Source: Methylophaga sp. 41_12_T18 (GTDB lineage: Bacteria > Pseudomonadota > Gammaproteobacteria > Nitrosococcales > Methylophagaceae). From it: a stretch of 64,000 bases of DNA. The notes below the pieces were generated by a model. The model saw nothing but the letters and a program-made list of their open reading frames with translations. It searched no databases and had not been told where the DNA came from. Made by a program: the position numbers and the translations under genes. The stretch is taken from assembly GCA_002163115.1 (NCBI GenBank), contig MAAI01000043.1, positions 1 through 64,000 on the forward strand, in the 5' to 3' direction. Below are positions 45,977-57,367 of the stretch, one piece after another (within the stretch, counting starts at the first letter, position 1; each line of letters begins with the position of its first letter).

Positions 45977-46939
45977 TTATCGTCTAAAGTCATTTTGATG
46001 CTTTAAAAACCATGAATAAGTTTGTTTTAATCCATCTTCTAGACTTATGGATGCTTTCCAGCCTAATCGTTCGATGCGTGAAACATCCATTAACTTTCTT
46101 GGCATTCCATCAGGTTTACTGCTATCAAACTCAACTTCACCATTAAACCCAACGACTCTTGCTACAGTTTCAACTAACTCTCTAATTGTGCAGTCAATTC
46201 CTGTACCGACATTTATATGAGATAACATTGGACTTGTTTCTTGTTGATATAACTCATCATCCAAATTCATTATAAAAACAGAGGCTTCAGCCATTTCATC
46301 TACATGTAAAAACTCACGCATTGGTTTACCTGTTCCCCATGCAATGACCTTATCAGCATTATCAAGCTTTGCTTCATGAAACCGCCTCAGTAATGCAGGA
46401 AGGACATGAGAGTTATCTGGGTGAAAATTGTCATTTTCGCCATAAAGGTTGGTAGGCATTACGCTACGATAATCACGTCCATATTGTCGGTTATAGCTTT
46501 CACACAATTTTATTCCAGCTATTTTTGCTACCGAATATGGTTCATTTGTACTTTCCAGTGTTCCAGATAACAAAGCATCTTCTGCCATAGGCTGTTTTGC
46601 ATTTTTTGGGTAAATACACGAAGAGCCAAGAAACAGTAGCTTATTAACATCATTAGTATGAGCGGCATGAATGATATTTGCTTCTATCATCAAGTTTTCA
46701 TAAATAAAATCAGCTGGGTATTCATTATTAGCATGAATGCCTCCAACTTTTGCAGCAGCCAAGTAAACTTGGTCAATTTTAACTTGTGAAAAAAACTGAT
46801 TAACAGCTTGCTGATCCAGTAAATCTAGCTCATCTCTTGTCGCAGTTATAATGTTATTGTCAGTGTTTAGTTTGAGCTGTTTAATAATAGCTCTTCCAAC
46901 CATACCATTATGGCCGGCTACGTATATATTCTTAGTCAT
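45977..46939 (-). CDS. fcl: GDP-L-fucose synthase
   Basis: Epimerase-reductase that converts GDP-4-keto-6-deoxy-D-mannose to GDP-L-fucose. NADPH site [12 protein letters not shown], catalytic SSCIYPKNA (Ser, Cys) and YSVAKIAG (Tyr-x3-Lys) are present in 320 residues. Lies 3 bases after gmd, the preceding enzyme, and upstream of the GT11 user of GDP-fucose. Also known as wcaG. Confidence 0.97.
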   Translation of the reverse strand: MTKNIYVAGHNGMVGRAIIKQLKLNTDNNIITATRDELDLLDQQAVNQFFSQVKIDQVYLAAAKVGGIHANNEYPADFIYENLMIEANIIHAAHTNDVNKLLFLGSSCIYPKNAKQPMAEDALLSGTLESTNEPYSVAKIAGIKLCESYNRQYGRDYRSVMPTNLYGENDNFHPDNSHVLPALLRRFHEAKLDNADKVIAWGTGKPMREFLHVDEMAEASVFIMNLDDELYQQETSPMLSHINVGTGIDCTIRELVETVARVVGFNGEVEFDSSKPDGMPRKLMDVSRIERLGWKASISLEDGLKQTYSWFLKHQNDFRR

Positions 46940-46942
46940 ATT

Positions 46943-48061
46943 TTATTCCACTGACACTGGCACTTCGTGGCCATGCTGTTTCAAGAGTGAATGACGTTGA
47001 GCCACTTTCAGATCTTCAGCGACCATTTCTCGACACATTTCTTGTGCTGTTATTTCTGGTACCCAACCGAGGTCTTTCTTTGCTTTAGTTGGATCACCAA
47101 GTAATGTTTCTACTTCAGCTGGTCTGAAATAGCGTGGATCAATTTTAACAATTACATCCCCAACGGCTACAGATAAAGGACTTTCACTTTCAATAGAATC
47201 TACGATCCCTTTTTCTTCAAGACCTTGCCCTTCAAAACGTAACGTTATACCTATTTCTTCAGCTGACCATTGAATAAACTCACGTACTGAATATTGCAAG
47301 CCAGTAGCAATAACAAAGTCATCAGGATTATCTTGCTGCAGCATCATCCACTGCATTCGTACATAATCTTTTGCATGGCCCCAATCACGTAGAGCATCCA
47401 TGTTACCCATGAATAAGCAGTCCTCTAAACCATAAGCAATGTTTGCAAGGCCCCTAGTAATTTTACGCGTTACAAACGTCTCACCTCGACGTGGAGATTC
47501 ATGGTTAAACAAAATGCCATTACAGGCATACATACCATAAGATTCACGATAATTCACCGTAATCCAATAAGCATACATTTTTGCAACTGCATAAGGAGAG
47601 CGGGGATAAAACGGGGTTGTTTCTGTTTGAGGTATTTCTTGAACTTGTCCATATAACTCGGAGGTAGAAGCCTGATAAAAACGTGTTTTTTTCTCCAAGC
47701 CTAATAAGCGAATAGCCTCAAGTAACCGCAGCGTCCCCATAGCATCAACATCTGCCGTATATTCTGGAGATTCAAACGAAACAGCTACATGTGATTGAGC
47801 ACCGAGATTGTACACTTCGTCAGGTTGTACTTCTTGCAAGATACGAGTCAAATTTGAAGAATCAGTTAAATCTCCATAATGAAGTATGAAGTTTTTATTA
47901 TCTACATGAGGATCCTGATATATATGATCAACTCGCTGAGTATTAAAGCTAGAAGCACGGCGCTTTATACCATGTACCTCATAGCCTTTTTCTAATAAAA
48001 ACTCGGCTAAATAAGACCCATCTTGGCCTGTAACGCCCGTTATTAATGCTTTTTTCATCAT
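46943..48061 (-). CDS. gmd: GDP-mannose 4,6-dehydratase
   Basis: First step from GDP-D-mannose to GDP-L-fucose. The 372 residues have the NADP site [17 protein letters not shown], the catalytic STSELYGQ and [10 protein letters not shown], and the long [13 protein letters not shown] arginine region of GMD. No manB/manC genes for GDP-mannose are in the window, so the precursor must come from elsewhere. Confidence 0.98.
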   Translation of the reverse strand: MMKKALITGVTGQDGSYLAEFLLEKGYEVHGIKRRASSFNTQRVDHIYQDPHVDNKNFILHYGDLTDSSNLTRILQEVQPDEVYNLGAQSHVAVSFESPEYTADVDAMGTLRLLEAIRLLGLEKKTRFYQASTSELYGQVQEIPQTETTPFYPRSPYAVAKMYAYWITVNYRESYGMYACNGILFNHESPRRGETFVTRKITRGLANIAYGLEDCLFMGNMDALRDWGHAKDYVRMQWMMLQQDNPDDFVIATGLQYSVREFIQWSAEEIGITLRFEGQGLEEKGIVDSIESESPLSVAVGDVIVKIDPRYFRPAEVETLLGDPTKAKKDLGWVPEITAQEMCREMVAEDLKVAQRHSLLKQHGHEVPVSVE

Positions 48062-48168
48062 GAGTTTTTATATTTACCTATAACTGTTTAATTGTTCTAA
48101 AATATCAGTGCACAATTTCTAACACATATCTTTTATGGGATAGCTATAATTTAGCGATTGATAATTTT

Positions 48169-50016
48169 TTACTCTACCGTAACCGATTTGGCCAAATTTC
48201 TAGGCTGATCCACATCAGTACCCTTAATCAGAGCAACATGATAACTCAATAGCTGCAAAGCAATGTTAAATGTAATTGGTGCAGTGATTCGACCAACATT
48301 ACTCGTAACTTTTAGCACTGTAAAACTGCTTTCCGAGCTTAATTGAGATTGCTCATCTTCAAATACGATCATCTGTCCGCCACGCGCCTTTACTTCTTGT
48401 AGGTTTGACTTTAGTTTTTCTAATAAATCATCCAATGGAGCAATAGCAACGACTGGCATATTTTCATCAATCAAAGCTAAAGGCCCATGCTTTAACTCAC
48501 CAGCAGGATAGGCTTCAGCATGAATATAGCTAATCTCTTTGAGTTTTAAAGCTCCTTCCATTGCTATCGGATACATAGTGCCACGACCAAGAAATAAAGC
48601 ATGTTGTTTATCGGCGAATAACTTGGCTATATCTTTTACGGTTTCTTCCTGATTAAGTGCTCGATTAATTAAATTCGGCAGTTTTTGCAGACCCAAAACA
48701 ATGCGTTGCTCTTGCTCGTCACTAATCCGTTGTTGAATTTTACCGATACTGGTAACTAATAACGATAAAACGACCAATTGAGTGGTAAATGCTTTTGTGG
48801 AAGCAACACCAATTTCTGGCCCAGCCTGTGTCAAACACGTCAAATCAGACTCTCTAGTCAGGCTTGATTCGGGCACATTACAAATAGTTAATGTTGGGAC
48901 ATTTATATTCTGCAGTGTCTTAACTTGCTGAAGCGCAGCAAGGGTATCTGCCGTTTCACCTGACTGGCTAACGGTAACAAATAAAGTGTTATTTTGGATA
49001 ACAGGGTTACGATACCGGTACTCACTGGCCACCTCCACCTGACAAGGCATATTCAAAATATCTTCAAACCAATATTTTGCTACTAAGCCGGCATGGTAAC
49101 TCGTACCACAGGCTATAATTTGTACTTGTTCAACTTGGGAAAAGGTTTGTTCAGCCTGATGACCAAAACTGGAGACTAAAACATGATTCTGACTTATCCG
49201 TCCTTCAAGGGTATCAATCACAGCTTGTGGCTGCTCAAAAATCTCCTTATGCATAAAATGTTTATGCTCGCCTAATTCCACTGCCGTTGCAGATAAACTT
49301 GATTGCTTAACTTCTCTTTCAACAGCTTGACCTTGAGCATCAAATATTTGAATGTCTTCCCTTGATATTTTTGCAATATCACCTTCTTCAAGGAAAATAA
49401 ACTGCTGAGTAACGGGTAATAATGCTGACACATCTGACGCAATAAAATTTTCACCAATACCAAGTCCGATAACCAAAGGACTACCTTTTCGAGCAGCAAT
49501 CAAGGTATCTGGTGAGTTTTTATCAATCACGCCAAGTGCAAATGCACCATCAAATTCTGCTATTGCTTGTTGTACCGCGGTAAAAAGGTCAGCACAGTTT
49601 TCTAATTGAGCATGGATCGCATGCGCTACCACTTCAGTATCCGTTTCTGACTCAAAAACGTAACCTTGCTGTTGCTGGCTTTGCTTTAATTGCTGATAAT
49701 TTTCAATAATGCCATTATGTACTACGGCTACACTATCATTGCTAATATGTGGATGAGCATTATCTACAGATGGTATGCCATGAGTTGCCCAGCGTGTATG
49801 TGCAATGGCTAATTTACCAACTAATGGCTTGGCTTGTTGCTCAATTTTCTGCTGTAATTTTTTAATTTTACCTAGCGAACGAATACGCTCTAATCCTGTT
49901 TCATCTTGGATCGCAATTCCTGATGAATCATAACCTCGATACTCTAGACGTCGAAGTCCTTCCAGTAATACCGGTACTAAGTTTCGTTCAGCAACACCAC
50001 CAACTATGCCACACAT
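48169..50016 (-). CDS. glmS: Glutamine-fructose-6-phosphate aminotransferase (isomerizing)
   Basis: Makes glucosamine-6-phosphate, the entry to UDP-GlcNAc. Cys2 after Met (MCGIVGG) is the glutaminase nucleophile; two SIS domains follow (CGTSYHAG, SQSGETADT) and the C-terminus ends DQPRNLAKSVTVE as in the family. Length 615. Its position inside the cluster, 33 bases after the WbpM-like gene, suggests it boosts amino-sugar supply for the glycan; whether it is the only copy in the genome cannot be seen. Confidence 0.97.
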   Translation of the reverse strand: MCGIVGGVAERNLVPVLLEGLRRLEYRGYDSSGIAIQDETGLERIRSLGKIKKLQQKIEQQAKPLVGKLAIAHTRWATHGIPSVDNAHPHISNDSVAVVHNGIIENYQQLKQSQQQQGYVFESETDTEVVAHAIHAQLENCADLFTAVQQAIAEFDGAFALGVIDKNSPDTLIAARKGSPLVIGLGIGENFIASDVSALLPVTQQFIFLEEGDIAKISREDIQIFDAQGQAVEREVKQSSLSATAVELGEHKHFMHKEIFEQPQAVIDTLEGRISQNHVLVSSFGHQAEQTFSQVEQVQIIACGTSYHAGLVAKYWFEDILNMPCQVEVASEYRYRNPVIQNNTLFVTVSQSGETADTLAALQQVKTLQNINVPTLTICNVPESSLTRESDLTCLTQAGPEIGVASTKAFTTQLVVLSLLVTSIGKIQQRISDEQEQRIVLGLQKLPNLINRALNQEETVKDIAKLFADKQHALFLGRGTMYPIAMEGALKLKEISYIHAEAYPAGELKHGPLALIDENMPVVAIAPLDDLLEKLKSNLQEVKARGGQMIVFEDEQSQLSSESSFTVLKVTSNVGRITAPITFNIALQLLSYHVALIKGTDVDQPRNLAKSVTVE

Positions 50017-50049
50017 AAGTTTATTTCCATATTGAATGTTGCCGATATT

Positions 50050-52020
50050 TTACACTGCATTAGTTTGCTTTTCTGCATCATTATTTAAATTTTTGGTGCT
50101 AGATGCTAACAAATCTTCAACTCCACATTGTGGTTTAAAGCCATCTACATGATTTAACAGTATTGTCCGTAACATTTGAAAATCATCCTGCTTAATAGCT
50201 TGGTCAATTTCCTTAATAATCTTACTTAGTTCATGCCAAGGAATAATCGCTTCTTCAGCACGCATAATCTTGCTATGTATCGTTTCAGACACCTTATCGC
50301 CAATCAGTAATTCTTCATACAGCTTTTCGCCCGGACGCAGACCAGTCACTTGGATTGCTATATCACCATCCGGTTGTTCATTATCTTTTAGGGTAAAACC
50401 ACTTAGATGAATCATTCGTTTTGCTAAGTCGATGATTTTGACTGGCGAGCCCATGTCTAATACAAAAACATCGCCACCTTCCCCCATAGCGCCAGCCTGG
50501 ATAACCAGCTCAGCCGCTTCAGGAATCGTCATAAAATAACGAATAATTCGTTCATCGGTTAATGTGATTGGACCACCTTTCGCTATTTGCTCTCTAAATA
50601 AAGGTACAACAGAGCCGGAGGAGCCTAATACATTACCAAACCGTACCATGGTGAAACGAGTGCCATTATTTAAATCACTTTCTAATGATAAGGCTTGTAA
50701 AACCAACTCAGCAAACCGTTTGCTCGCGCCCATGGTATTGGTAGGACGAACTGCTTTATCGGTAGAGATCAAAACAAATGTTTCAACATCTGCCGCAATA
50801 GCGGCTTGGGCACAGCGTAAAGTGCCAAACACATTATTACGAGTTCCTTCACCGGTATTTTGCTCAACAATGGGCACATGTTTATATGCCGCAGCATGAT
50901 AGATAGTATTGACTTGGAATTTGTTACAAATCATTTCAACGCGGTGTTGATCTTGCACTGAGCCAAGGGCAGCAATAATTTGAATATTTTCATTCAGCTG
51001 TTGCAACTCTTTTTCAATCGCATATAAACTAAATTCATTCAGCTCAAACAACACCAGCGACTGCGGATTTAGTTGCATGATTTGCCGACACAACTCAGCA
51101 CCAATCGAGCCACCCGCTCCTGTCACCATCACTACTTTCCCGGTGATATTGGCATGTAATAAGGACTGAATAGGTTCGACACTATCGCGACCTAGTAAAT
51201 CAGCAATTTCGACTTCTTGAATATCAGAAACGTTCACCTTACCTTCTGCAATATCAGCAAGTGCAGGTAACGTTCGAACATGAATCGGGAAAGGCTCTAA
51301 TAGGCCAATAATTTCTTGTCTTCGACTCCTTGATATAGATGGCAATGCGAGTAACACATCTCTTACATCATACTTTTCAATCAAATGTGTCAATTGACTT
51401 AATGAGTAGACACTCAATTTATTTATGTGTTGCTGATGTAAGCTCGAATCATCATCAATAAATCCTACAGGACGTAGTTGGTTACCTTGCAATAATACAT
51501 TAGCAAGTTGAGCCCCTGAAGCGCCTGCACCATAGATAAGTACTGGCGGCGCGTATCGATTTGCTACACGTTTACTTTGCCCTTGCTGATACTGTGAAAA
51601 CCACCATCTGGCGATGAGCCTTGTTCCTCCAGCAAAGATCAATAATATAAGTGCATTAATGCCATAAACAGTTCTTGGAATAACACCTTCGACATTTGCT
51701 AGCAAAACAATCACAGCAAAAATCAACGCATAGAGAACTGTTGCCTTTAGTACCGTCCATAATGCTTGCATTCCCATATAACGAACAATGGCTCGATATA
51801 GGCCGAACTTAATGAAGATTGGAATTGATACTATTGGAGCGAAGAAGAAGATCCACAACTGCTGCTGTGTAGGTTGATAAAACTCACTAAGTCTTAATGA
51901 AAAAGCCAGCCATAAGGCCAATATAGTCGCAACAAAGTCAGCAATAAGCGTTAAAAAACGTTTAATACTGCGTGACCGAGTTAAAAACCAATGTGAAATC
52001 ACTGATAACTGTTGCGGCAT
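50050..52020 (-). CDS. wbpM: Membrane nucleoside-diphosphate-sugar 4,6-dehydratase, WbpM/FlaA1-type
   Basis: Converts UDP-GlcNAc to UDP-4-keto-6-deoxy-HexNAc, precursor of QuiNAc or FucNAc. Of 656 residues, the first 140 or so form four membrane helices, then a Rossmann motif GAGASGA (164-170) and the catalytic SDR domain with GAGGSIG (301-307). The active site STDKAVRPTNTMGASKR shows Met430 where most SDRs have Tyr, with Lys434, as known for WbpM-type enzymes. First gene of the cluster in the direction of transcription, next to the tRNA genes. Confidence 0.93.
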   Translation of the reverse strand: MPQQLSVISHWFLTRSRSIKRFLTLIADFVATILALWLAFSLRLSEFYQPTQQQLWIFFFAPIVSIPIFIKFGLYRAIVRYMGMQALWTVLKATVLYALIFAVIVLLANVEGVIPRTVYGINALILLIFAGGTRLIARWWFSQYQQGQSKRVANRYAPPVLIYGAGASGAQLANVLLQGNQLRPVGFIDDDSSLHQQHINKLSVYSLSQLTHLIEKYDVRDVLLALPSISRSRRQEIIGLLEPFPIHVRTLPALADIAEGKVNVSDIQEVEIADLLGRDSVEPIQSLLHANITGKVVMVTGAGGSIGAELCRQIMQLNPQSLVLFELNEFSLYAIEKELQQLNENIQIIAALGSVQDQHRVEMICNKFQVNTIYHAAAYKHVPIVEQNTGEGTRNNVFGTLRCAQAAIAADVETFVLISTDKAVRPTNTMGASKRFAELVLQALSLESDLNNGTRFTMVRFGNVLGSSGSVVPLFREQIAKGGPITLTDERIIRYFMTIPEAAELVIQAGAMGEGGDVFVLDMGSPVKIIDLAKRMIHLSGFTLKDNEQPDGDIAIQVTGLRPGEKLYEELLIGDKVSETIHSKIMRAEEAIIPWHELSKIIKEIDQAIKQDDFQMLRTILLNHVDGFKPQCGVEDLLASSTKNLNNDAEKQTNAV

Positions 52021-52149
52021 AACGCTATGAAAGTCCCTTGCATATAGAAGATTAAAACCGCGCTAAGTTTAACGTAGTCGCTTTCAATAACCTAATATAA
52101 ACATGGTTAATATATTCGTAAGGGAATCTAGAATAGAGGGATATTGTAT

Positions 52150-52178
52150 AATCGAAATTAACAACTTTTATTTCGATT
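52150..52178 (-). terminator. AT-rich hairpin after tRNA-Arg
   Basis: AATCGAAAT and ATTTCGATT form a 9-bp stem with an 11-base loop just past the tRNA-Arg gene. The T tail is weak, so it may be a terminator or processing element. Confidence 0.4.
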
Positions 52179-52185
52179 AAATAAA

Positions 52186-52262
52186 TGGTACGCCCGGCAG
52201 GATTCGAACCTGCTACCCTCGGCTTAGAAGGCCGATGCTCTATCCAAATGAGCTACGGGCGC
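52186..52262 (-). tRNA. tRNA-Arg (anticodon TCT)
   Basis: Full cloverleaf on the minus strand: acceptor GCGCCCG with CGGGCGT, anticodon loop CTTCTAA between TCGGC and GCCGA, T loop GGTTCGAATCC and encoded CCA. Reads AGA. Confidence 0.97.
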
Positions 52263-52304
52263 ATTAAGAATATCTAATCTAGGATGGTTCGATATATTTA
52301 GAAG

Positions 52305-52381
<77 letters not shown>

Positions 52382-52417
52382 ACATTTCGAAGAACAGACA
52401 TCCCCGAAGAAGGCGAA

Positions 52418-52446
52418 ATAATACGCCGTTGACCTACAACAGTCAA
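52418..52446 (-). promoter_or_regulatory. Sigma-70 promoter of the tRNA-Pro/tRNA-Arg unit
   Basis: TTGACT (52441-52446, read on the minus strand) and TATTAT (52418-52423) are 17 bases apart, followed by a GC-containing discriminator, as expected for a stable-RNA promoter. The tRNA-Pro gene begins about 37 bases downstream of the -10. Confidence 0.75.
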
Positions 52447-52522
52447 TCACTGATTTCATTATTTTTGAAGTTATTTACTCAACATGAGAATATAGCTATT
52501 TTTGATTGTCCGGATACGCTGA

Positions 52523-53380
52523 ATGACTGCTCAAATTATCGATGGCAAAGCGATTGCCGCCGAGCTTAAACAAAACCTTAAACTGGCCACCCAGCAACGC
52601 TTGGAGGCGGGTAAACGCCAACCTGGCTTGGCTGTTGTACTAATTGGCAGCAACCCAGCATCACAAGTGTATGTGGGTAGTAAACGTCGCAGTTGCGAAG
52701 AGATTGGTTTTAAATCTGATTCTTATGATTTACCTGAGACAGCATCAGAAGCGGAATTATTAACGCTAATTGAGCAACTAAATGCTGATAATGAAATTGA
52801 TGGCATCTTAGTACAGCTGCCTTTACCAGCTCATATCAATACTGAAGTAGTCATTGAGCATATTGCTCCTCACAAAGATGTTGATGGTTTTCATCCTTAT
52901 AATATAGGTCGACTAGCACAACGTAATCCACAACTTCGTCCCTGCACACCAAAAGGTATCATTACCTTATTAAAGCACACTGGTGTTGATTTGCGAGGCC
53001 AAGAAGCTGTTGTCATTGGTGCATCTAATATTGTGGGTCGGCCAATGTCATTAGAGCTGTTACTGGCCGGCTGTACAACAACCGTCTGTCACCGCATGAC
53101 TAAAGACATAGAAACTCATGTTCGTAATGCAGACATCGTAGTTGTTGCCGTAGGCAAACCGAATTTTATTCCTGGCGATTGGATTAAAGAAGGCGCTATT
53201 GTTATTGATGTGGGTATTAACCGTCTAGCAGATGGCTCTTTAACCGGTGATGTCGAGTTTGATGTTGCCAAGAAAAAAGCCGCATGGATCACGCCCGTTC
53301 CTGGTGGCGTCGGACCTATGACGGTTGCAACGTTAATGGAAAACACCTTATACGCTGCTGAAAACCTTCATCAATCTTAA
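52523..53380 (+). CDS. folD: Methylenetetrahydrofolate dehydrogenase/cyclohydrolase
   Basis: Interconverts methylene-, methenyl- and formyl-tetrahydrofolate. The 285 residues include the catalytic Lys in [23 protein letters not shown], the NADP loop [10 protein letters not shown] and [16 protein letters not shown]. Start ATG 52523; divergent from the tRNA unit. Followed by a strong terminator shared with cysS. Confidence 0.98.
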   Translation: MTAQIIDGKAIAAELKQNLKLATQQRLEAGKRQPGLAVVLIGSNPASQVYVGSKRRSCEEIGFKSDSYDLPETASEAELLTLIEQLNADNEIDGILVQLPLPAHINTEVVIEHIAPHKDVDGFHPYNIGRLAQRNPQLRPCTPKGIITLLKHTGVDLRGQEAVVIGASNIVGRPMSLELLLAGCTTTVCHRMTKDIETHVRNADIVVVAVGKPNFIPGDWIKEGAIVIDVGINRLADGSLTGDVEFDVAKKKAAWITPVPGGVGPMTVATLMENTLYAAENLHQS

Positions 53381-53390
53381 GCATAAAAAA

Positions 53391-53420
53391 AGCCCCCATA
53401 CACGTTAATGTATGAGGGCT
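53391..53420. terminator. Bidirectional terminator between folD and cysS
   Basis: AGCCCCCATACA and TGTATGAGGGCT pair with one mismatch around a 6-base loop, flanked by A7 on the left and T9 or more on the right, so it works on both strands. Confidence 0.93.
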
Positions 53421-53433
53421 TTTTTTTTAAACG

Positions 53434-54825
53434 CTAAACTCGCCGCCAACTCGTCTTGCCGGCAGTATCCTCTACAATGATTCCCATCGCCGTCAACTCA
53501 TCTCTGACTTGATCGGCTTTAGCCCAATCCTTATCTTCACGCGCTTGTTTTCTAGCGACGATTAACGCTTCGATCTTCTCAGCGTCTTCATCATTTTCAG
53601 CATCGCCAGTTAAAAACGTTTCGGCTGATTGTTGAAATAAACCTAAAACTTGGCCACAAGAGTTTAATAATCCTGCAAAATAACCAATCTGTTGGTCATT
53701 GTTTTGTTCTTGCGCCTTATTGAGAGCCTGACGCACATCAGTCATCACCGATAAGGCCAATGCTGTATTAAAGTCATCATCCATTGCCGCAGCAAAACGC
53801 GTCCCAAACTCGGTATCATCCCGCCAAACAACATCATCAATTAGCTCAACACTTCTCAACGTATTATAAAAACGAGTTAATGCATTCTTAGCTTGGTCTA
53901 ATTGCTCCTCAGAGTAATTCAATGGACTACGATATTGGCTGGTTAAGATGAAGTAACGCACCACTTCTGGGTCATATTTAGCTAATACTTCACGAACAGT
54001 AAAAAAGTTGCCTAGAGATTTAGACATTTTTTCATCATCAATGCGGACAAAGCCGTTATGCATCCAATAATTTACTGACTGACAACCATGAGCACCTTCA
54101 GACTGAGCAATTTCATTTTCATGATGAGGGAACTGTAAATCTTGACCTCCACCGTGAATATCAAAATGTTCACCTAGACACGTTGCCGACATTGCTGAGC
54201 ATTCAATATGCCAACCAGGTCGTCCACGACCCCATGGCGATTGCCACGCAGGTTCTTCAGGTTTTGCTGCCTTCCATAATACGAAGTCTAATGGATCATC
54301 TTTAGCGGTGTTAACAGCTACTCGCTCACCTGCACGCAATTCATCTATATTGCGACCAGATAATTTGCCGTAGCTATCAAACTTGCTGACATCATAATAG
54401 ACATCACCATTATCAGCACTGTAAGCAAAGCCTTTTTTAATCAGCGTTTCAATCATGGCAATGATTTCAGCCATTGATTCCGTTGCTTTAGGCTCTTGGT
54501 CAGGCCTTAATGCACCTAATGCATCTGCATCGTGATGCATTTCTTTGATAAAACGCTCGGTTAACGATGAAATAGACTCACCATTCTCATTGGCACGAGC
54601 GATGATCTTGTCATCAATGTCGGTGATGTTTCGGATATAGGTCACATCATAACCACAAGCACGCAAGTAACGAGCAACTACATCAAAGACCACCATCACG
54701 CGTGCATGGCCAACATGACAAAAGTCATATACCGTCATGCCACAGACATATAGTTTTACTTTGCCTTCTTGTAAAGGCTTAAATTCATCTTTCTGTCGAG
54801 TTAACGTGTTATAGATTTTTAACAT
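53434..54825 (-). CDS. cysS: Cysteinyl-tRNA synthetase
   Basis: Class I synthetase charging tRNA-Cys. The 463 residues hold the zinc Cys and HIGH-like motif [16 protein letters not shown], zinc ligand region [19 protein letters not shown] and KMSKS ([13 protein letters not shown]). Lies 5 bases after glnS, in an operon. Confidence 0.98.
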   Translation of the reverse strand: MLKIYNTLTRQKDEFKPLQEGKVKLYVCGMTVYDFCHVGHARVMVVFDVVARYLRACGYDVTYIRNITDIDDKIIARANENGESISSLTERFIKEMHHDADALGALRPDQEPKATESMAEIIAMIETLIKKGFAYSADNGDVYYDVSKFDSYGKLSGRNIDELRAGERVAVNTAKDDPLDFVLWKAAKPEEPAWQSPWGRGRPGWHIECSAMSATCLGEHFDIHGGGQDLQFPHHENEIAQSEGAHGCQSVNYWMHNGFVRIDDEKMSKSLGNFFTVREVLAKYDPEVVRYFILTSQYRSPLNYSEEQLDQAKNALTRFYNTLRSVELIDDVVWRDDTEFGTRFAAAMDDDFNTALALSVMTDVRQALNKAQEQNNDQQIGYFAGLLNSCGQVLGLFQQSAETFLTGDAENDEDAEKIEALIVARKQAREDKDWAKADQVRDELTAMGIIVEDTAGKTSWRRV

Positions 54826-54830
54826 AGTGT

Positions 54831-56498
54831 TTACTTTTTTGATGTATCTCTTAAACCAATGGTTAGATTGAATACAGGCGTATCAACGCTATGCTCATAA
54901 CGGTCACTAACAAAATAGCCTTCTCGTTCAAACTGAAAAACAGTTTCAGCTTCACAATTAACAATTGTCGGCTCAGCAATAGCTTTAATCACTTTTAAAG
55001 AATTCGGATTCACATCATCAAGATAGTTATCCGTTGCCTTTCCTGGAGCTTCAGCCAAAAATAACCTGTCATATAACCGTAACTCGACTTCTTTACCTTC
55101 AGTCACTGAAACCCAATGAATAACACCACGTGGTTTCATTTCAGCTGGAGGGTTCTGACCAATAGTATCAGGTACTAAAGAAGCAATAATTTCAATAACT
55201 TCACCCTGCTCATTCTTGATGACATCGTCTGCCTTAATGACATAAGCACCACGTAAACGCACATAATCGCCAATCACCAAACGCTTGAATTTTTTACGGC
55301 TCAAACTGGTATCTTCACTAAAATCGGACGCATCAATATAAATGTCTTTAGTGAAAGGTAAGGAACGCTTACCCATGGCTTCCTGTTGCGGATGATTCGC
55401 GGCTTCCAACCATTCAACACTGTCAGGGGCGTTAGTAATGCTTACTTTCAAAGGATTCAATACACACATGGCACGTGCTGAATTTTCATTCAGATCATTG
55501 CGAATTTCAAATTCGAGTTGAGCAATATCAACAACACCGTCTGTTTTTGCCACGGCAAGGCCGTCACAAAAAGAGCGTAGTGCTGTAGCCGAATACCCTC
55601 GTCTTCTCATGCCTGAAATCGTTGGCATTCTAGGATCATTCCAGCCAGTAACTATCTGTTCATCGACCAGTTGTTTTAACTTACGCTTACTCGTCATCGT
55701 ATAATTAATATTTAGACGACCAAACTCATACTGCTTTGGCTGTGAAGGCACTGGCAGGTTTTCAGTAAACCACTCATATAAAGGGCGGTGATCCTGAAAT
55801 TCCAGCGTACAAATACTGTGAGTTATGCCTTCAATCGCATCTTCCTGGCCATGGGCAAAATCATAGCTGGGATAAATACACCATTTGTCACCGGTTTGAT
55901 GATGCGATTCCTTGCGAATACGATAAAGAATCGGGTCACGCATATTCATATTGGGCGAAGCCATATCTATCTTCGCACGCAACACACAAAAGCCTTCATC
56001 AAAATCGCCTTGCTTCATTTTTTCAAGCAAACTCAGGTTTTCTTCTACGCTGCGATTACGAAATGGAGAAGCCTTACCCGGCTTGGTCGCCCAACCTCGA
56101 TATTCACTGGCTTGTTCGGGAGCAAGGTCACAAACGTAAGCTAGTCCCTCTTTGATCAGATGAATAGCCCAATCGTAAAATTGATCGAAATAACTTGAAG
56201 CATAATGCACATCACCAGTCCACTGAAAACCCAGCCACTGGATATCTTCCTTGATTGCATCAACGTATTCCTGATCTTCTTTGGCAGGATTAGTATCATC
56301 GAAGCGTAAGTTACATTCACCACCGAACTCCTCAGCTAAACCGAAGTTCAGGCAAATAGACTTGGCATGGCCGATATGCAAATAGCCATTGGGTTCAGGA
56401 GGAAAGCGGGTAACCACTTTTCCGTGCACCCTGCCAGCGTCAATATCTTCCTGAATAATAGTGCTTATAAAATTATGATTAACTGTAGATTCTGACAT
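54831..56498 (-). CDS. glnS: Glutaminyl-tRNA synthetase
   Basis: Class I synthetase charging tRNA-Gln directly. The 555 residues show [20 protein letters not shown] (HIGH), the KMSKS counterpart [10 protein letters not shown] and the two anticodon-binding beta-barrels at the C-terminus. Its leader has a good -10 (TATAAT on the minus strand, 56530-56535) but no clear -35. Heads the glnS-cysS operon, divergent from the cyclophilin gene. Confidence 0.98.
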   Translation of the reverse strand: MSESTVNHNFISTIIQEDIDAGRVHGKVVTRFPPEPNGYLHIGHAKSICLNFGLAEEFGGECNLRFDDTNPAKEDQEYVDAIKEDIQWLGFQWTGDVHYASSYFDQFYDWAIHLIKEGLAYVCDLAPEQASEYRGWATKPGKASPFRNRSVEENLSLLEKMKQGDFDEGFCVLRAKIDMASPNMNMRDPILYRIRKESHHQTGDKWCIYPSYDFAHGQEDAIEGITHSICTLEFQDHRPLYEWFTENLPVPSQPKQYEFGRLNINYTMTSKRKLKQLVDEQIVTGWNDPRMPTISGMRRRGYSATALRSFCDGLAVAKTDGVVDIAQLEFEIRNDLNENSARAMCVLNPLKVSITNAPDSVEWLEAANHPQQEAMGKRSLPFTKDIYIDASDFSEDTSLSRKKFKRLVIGDYVRLRGAYVIKADDVIKNEQGEVIEIIASLVPDTIGQNPPAEMKPRGVIHWVSVTEGKEVELRLYDRLFLAEAPGKATDNYLDDVNPNSLKVIKAIAEPTIVNCEAETVFQFEREGYFVSDRYEHSVDTPVFNLTIGLRDTSKK

Positions 56499-56529
56499 AT
56501 CGAATGATAAAAGTTATATGAAAACGCGC

Positions 56530-56535
56530 ATTATA
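56530..56535 (-). promoter_or_regulatory. Candidate -10 element of glnS
   Basis: TATAAT on the minus strand 32 bases before the glnS start, followed by GCGCG. A matching -35 at 16 to 18 bases is not evident, so confidence is low. Confidence 0.35.
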
Positions 56536-56774
56536 CGCTTACCGCCGTGTCGGGTAATAGCACTCTTTTCAATATAAACCAACAAACCGACCAAATACAT
56601 TACAGGTATTATCCAAATGGATAAAACCCATTGGACTAGCTGCAAATCGTATTTTTGGATTCATGTCAGCTATTTTAGGCATGTTAACAATCAAATGTGG
56701 CTTAAACACTCCACTTAAATCGTTAATTGCACTATTATGTATTATTTGTTGTTAATCATTGGAACCAAGTCCTT

Positions 56775-57356
56775 ATGAAAATGTTTTTTCGCTATTTGGC
56801 AGCCGTATTTTTAGCAGTTTTTTCATTATCCGCTTTTGCCGAAGGAGGCACTGCTATGCCACAAGTTAAATTAGAAACATCTCAAGGTGACATTGTCATC
56901 GAACTAAATGCCGACAAAGCACCCAAAACTGTTGCCAATTTTATTAGCTATGTAGAAGATGGCTTTTACAACGGTACGGTTTTTCATCGTGTGATCAAAG
57001 ACTTTATGATTCAAGGTGGTGGTTTCACAGAAGATTTTGTTCAAAAGTCCCCTAACGCCGCTATCAAAAATGAAGCCAATAATGGGCTAACTAACAGCCG
57101 AGGCTCACTTGCCATGGCTCGTACCGGCGACCCGCATTCTGCAACTGCACAGTTTTTTATCAACACAGTAGATAATGAATTTTTAAACTTCCGTGGCGAA
57201 CAAGGCGCAGCTTGGGGTTATGCAGTTTTTGGTGAAGTAGTAGAAGGTATGGACGTAGTCGATGCTATTCGTACCGTAAGTACTGGCAATAAAAGCGGTC
57301 ATCAAGATGTTCCTACAGAAAATATCGTCATTATCAACGCAACTGTTGTTGAATAA
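56775..57356 (+). CDS. Cyclophilin-type peptidyl-prolyl isomerase with possible dual start
   Basis: Catalyses cis-trans isomerisation of prolyl bonds. From ATG 56775 the product (193 residues) begins with a clear signal peptide ([20 protein letters not shown], cleavage near AFA-EGG), predicting a periplasmic enzyme. Inside, ATG 56856 ([13 protein letters not shown]) has AGGAGG seven bases upstream and yields a normal cytosolic PpiB-sized protein of 166 residues. Catalytic core [31 protein letters not shown] and [12 protein letters not shown] are intact. Neighbours (lpxH, glnS, cysS) are those of ppiB in many gammaproteobacteria. Either form, or both, may be made. Confidence 0.93.
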   Translation: MKMFFRYLAAVFLAVFSLSAFAEGGTAMPQVKLETSQGDIVIELNADKAPKTVANFISYVEDGFYNGTVFHRVIKDFMIQGGGFTEDFVQKSPNAAIKNEANNGLTNSRGSLAMARTGDPHSATAQFFINTVDNEFLNFRGEQGAAWGYAVFGEVVEGMDVVDAIRTVSTGNKSGHQDVPTENIVIINATVVE

Positions 57357-57367
57357 TTAACGAGCTT

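Noticed and set aside
56535-56550. GGCGGTA on the minus strand as an ops/RfaH element
   Set aside because: It lies upstream of glnS, not of the polysaccharide cluster, and does not match the full ops consensus; no JUMPstart-like sequence was found before the wbpM-type gene.
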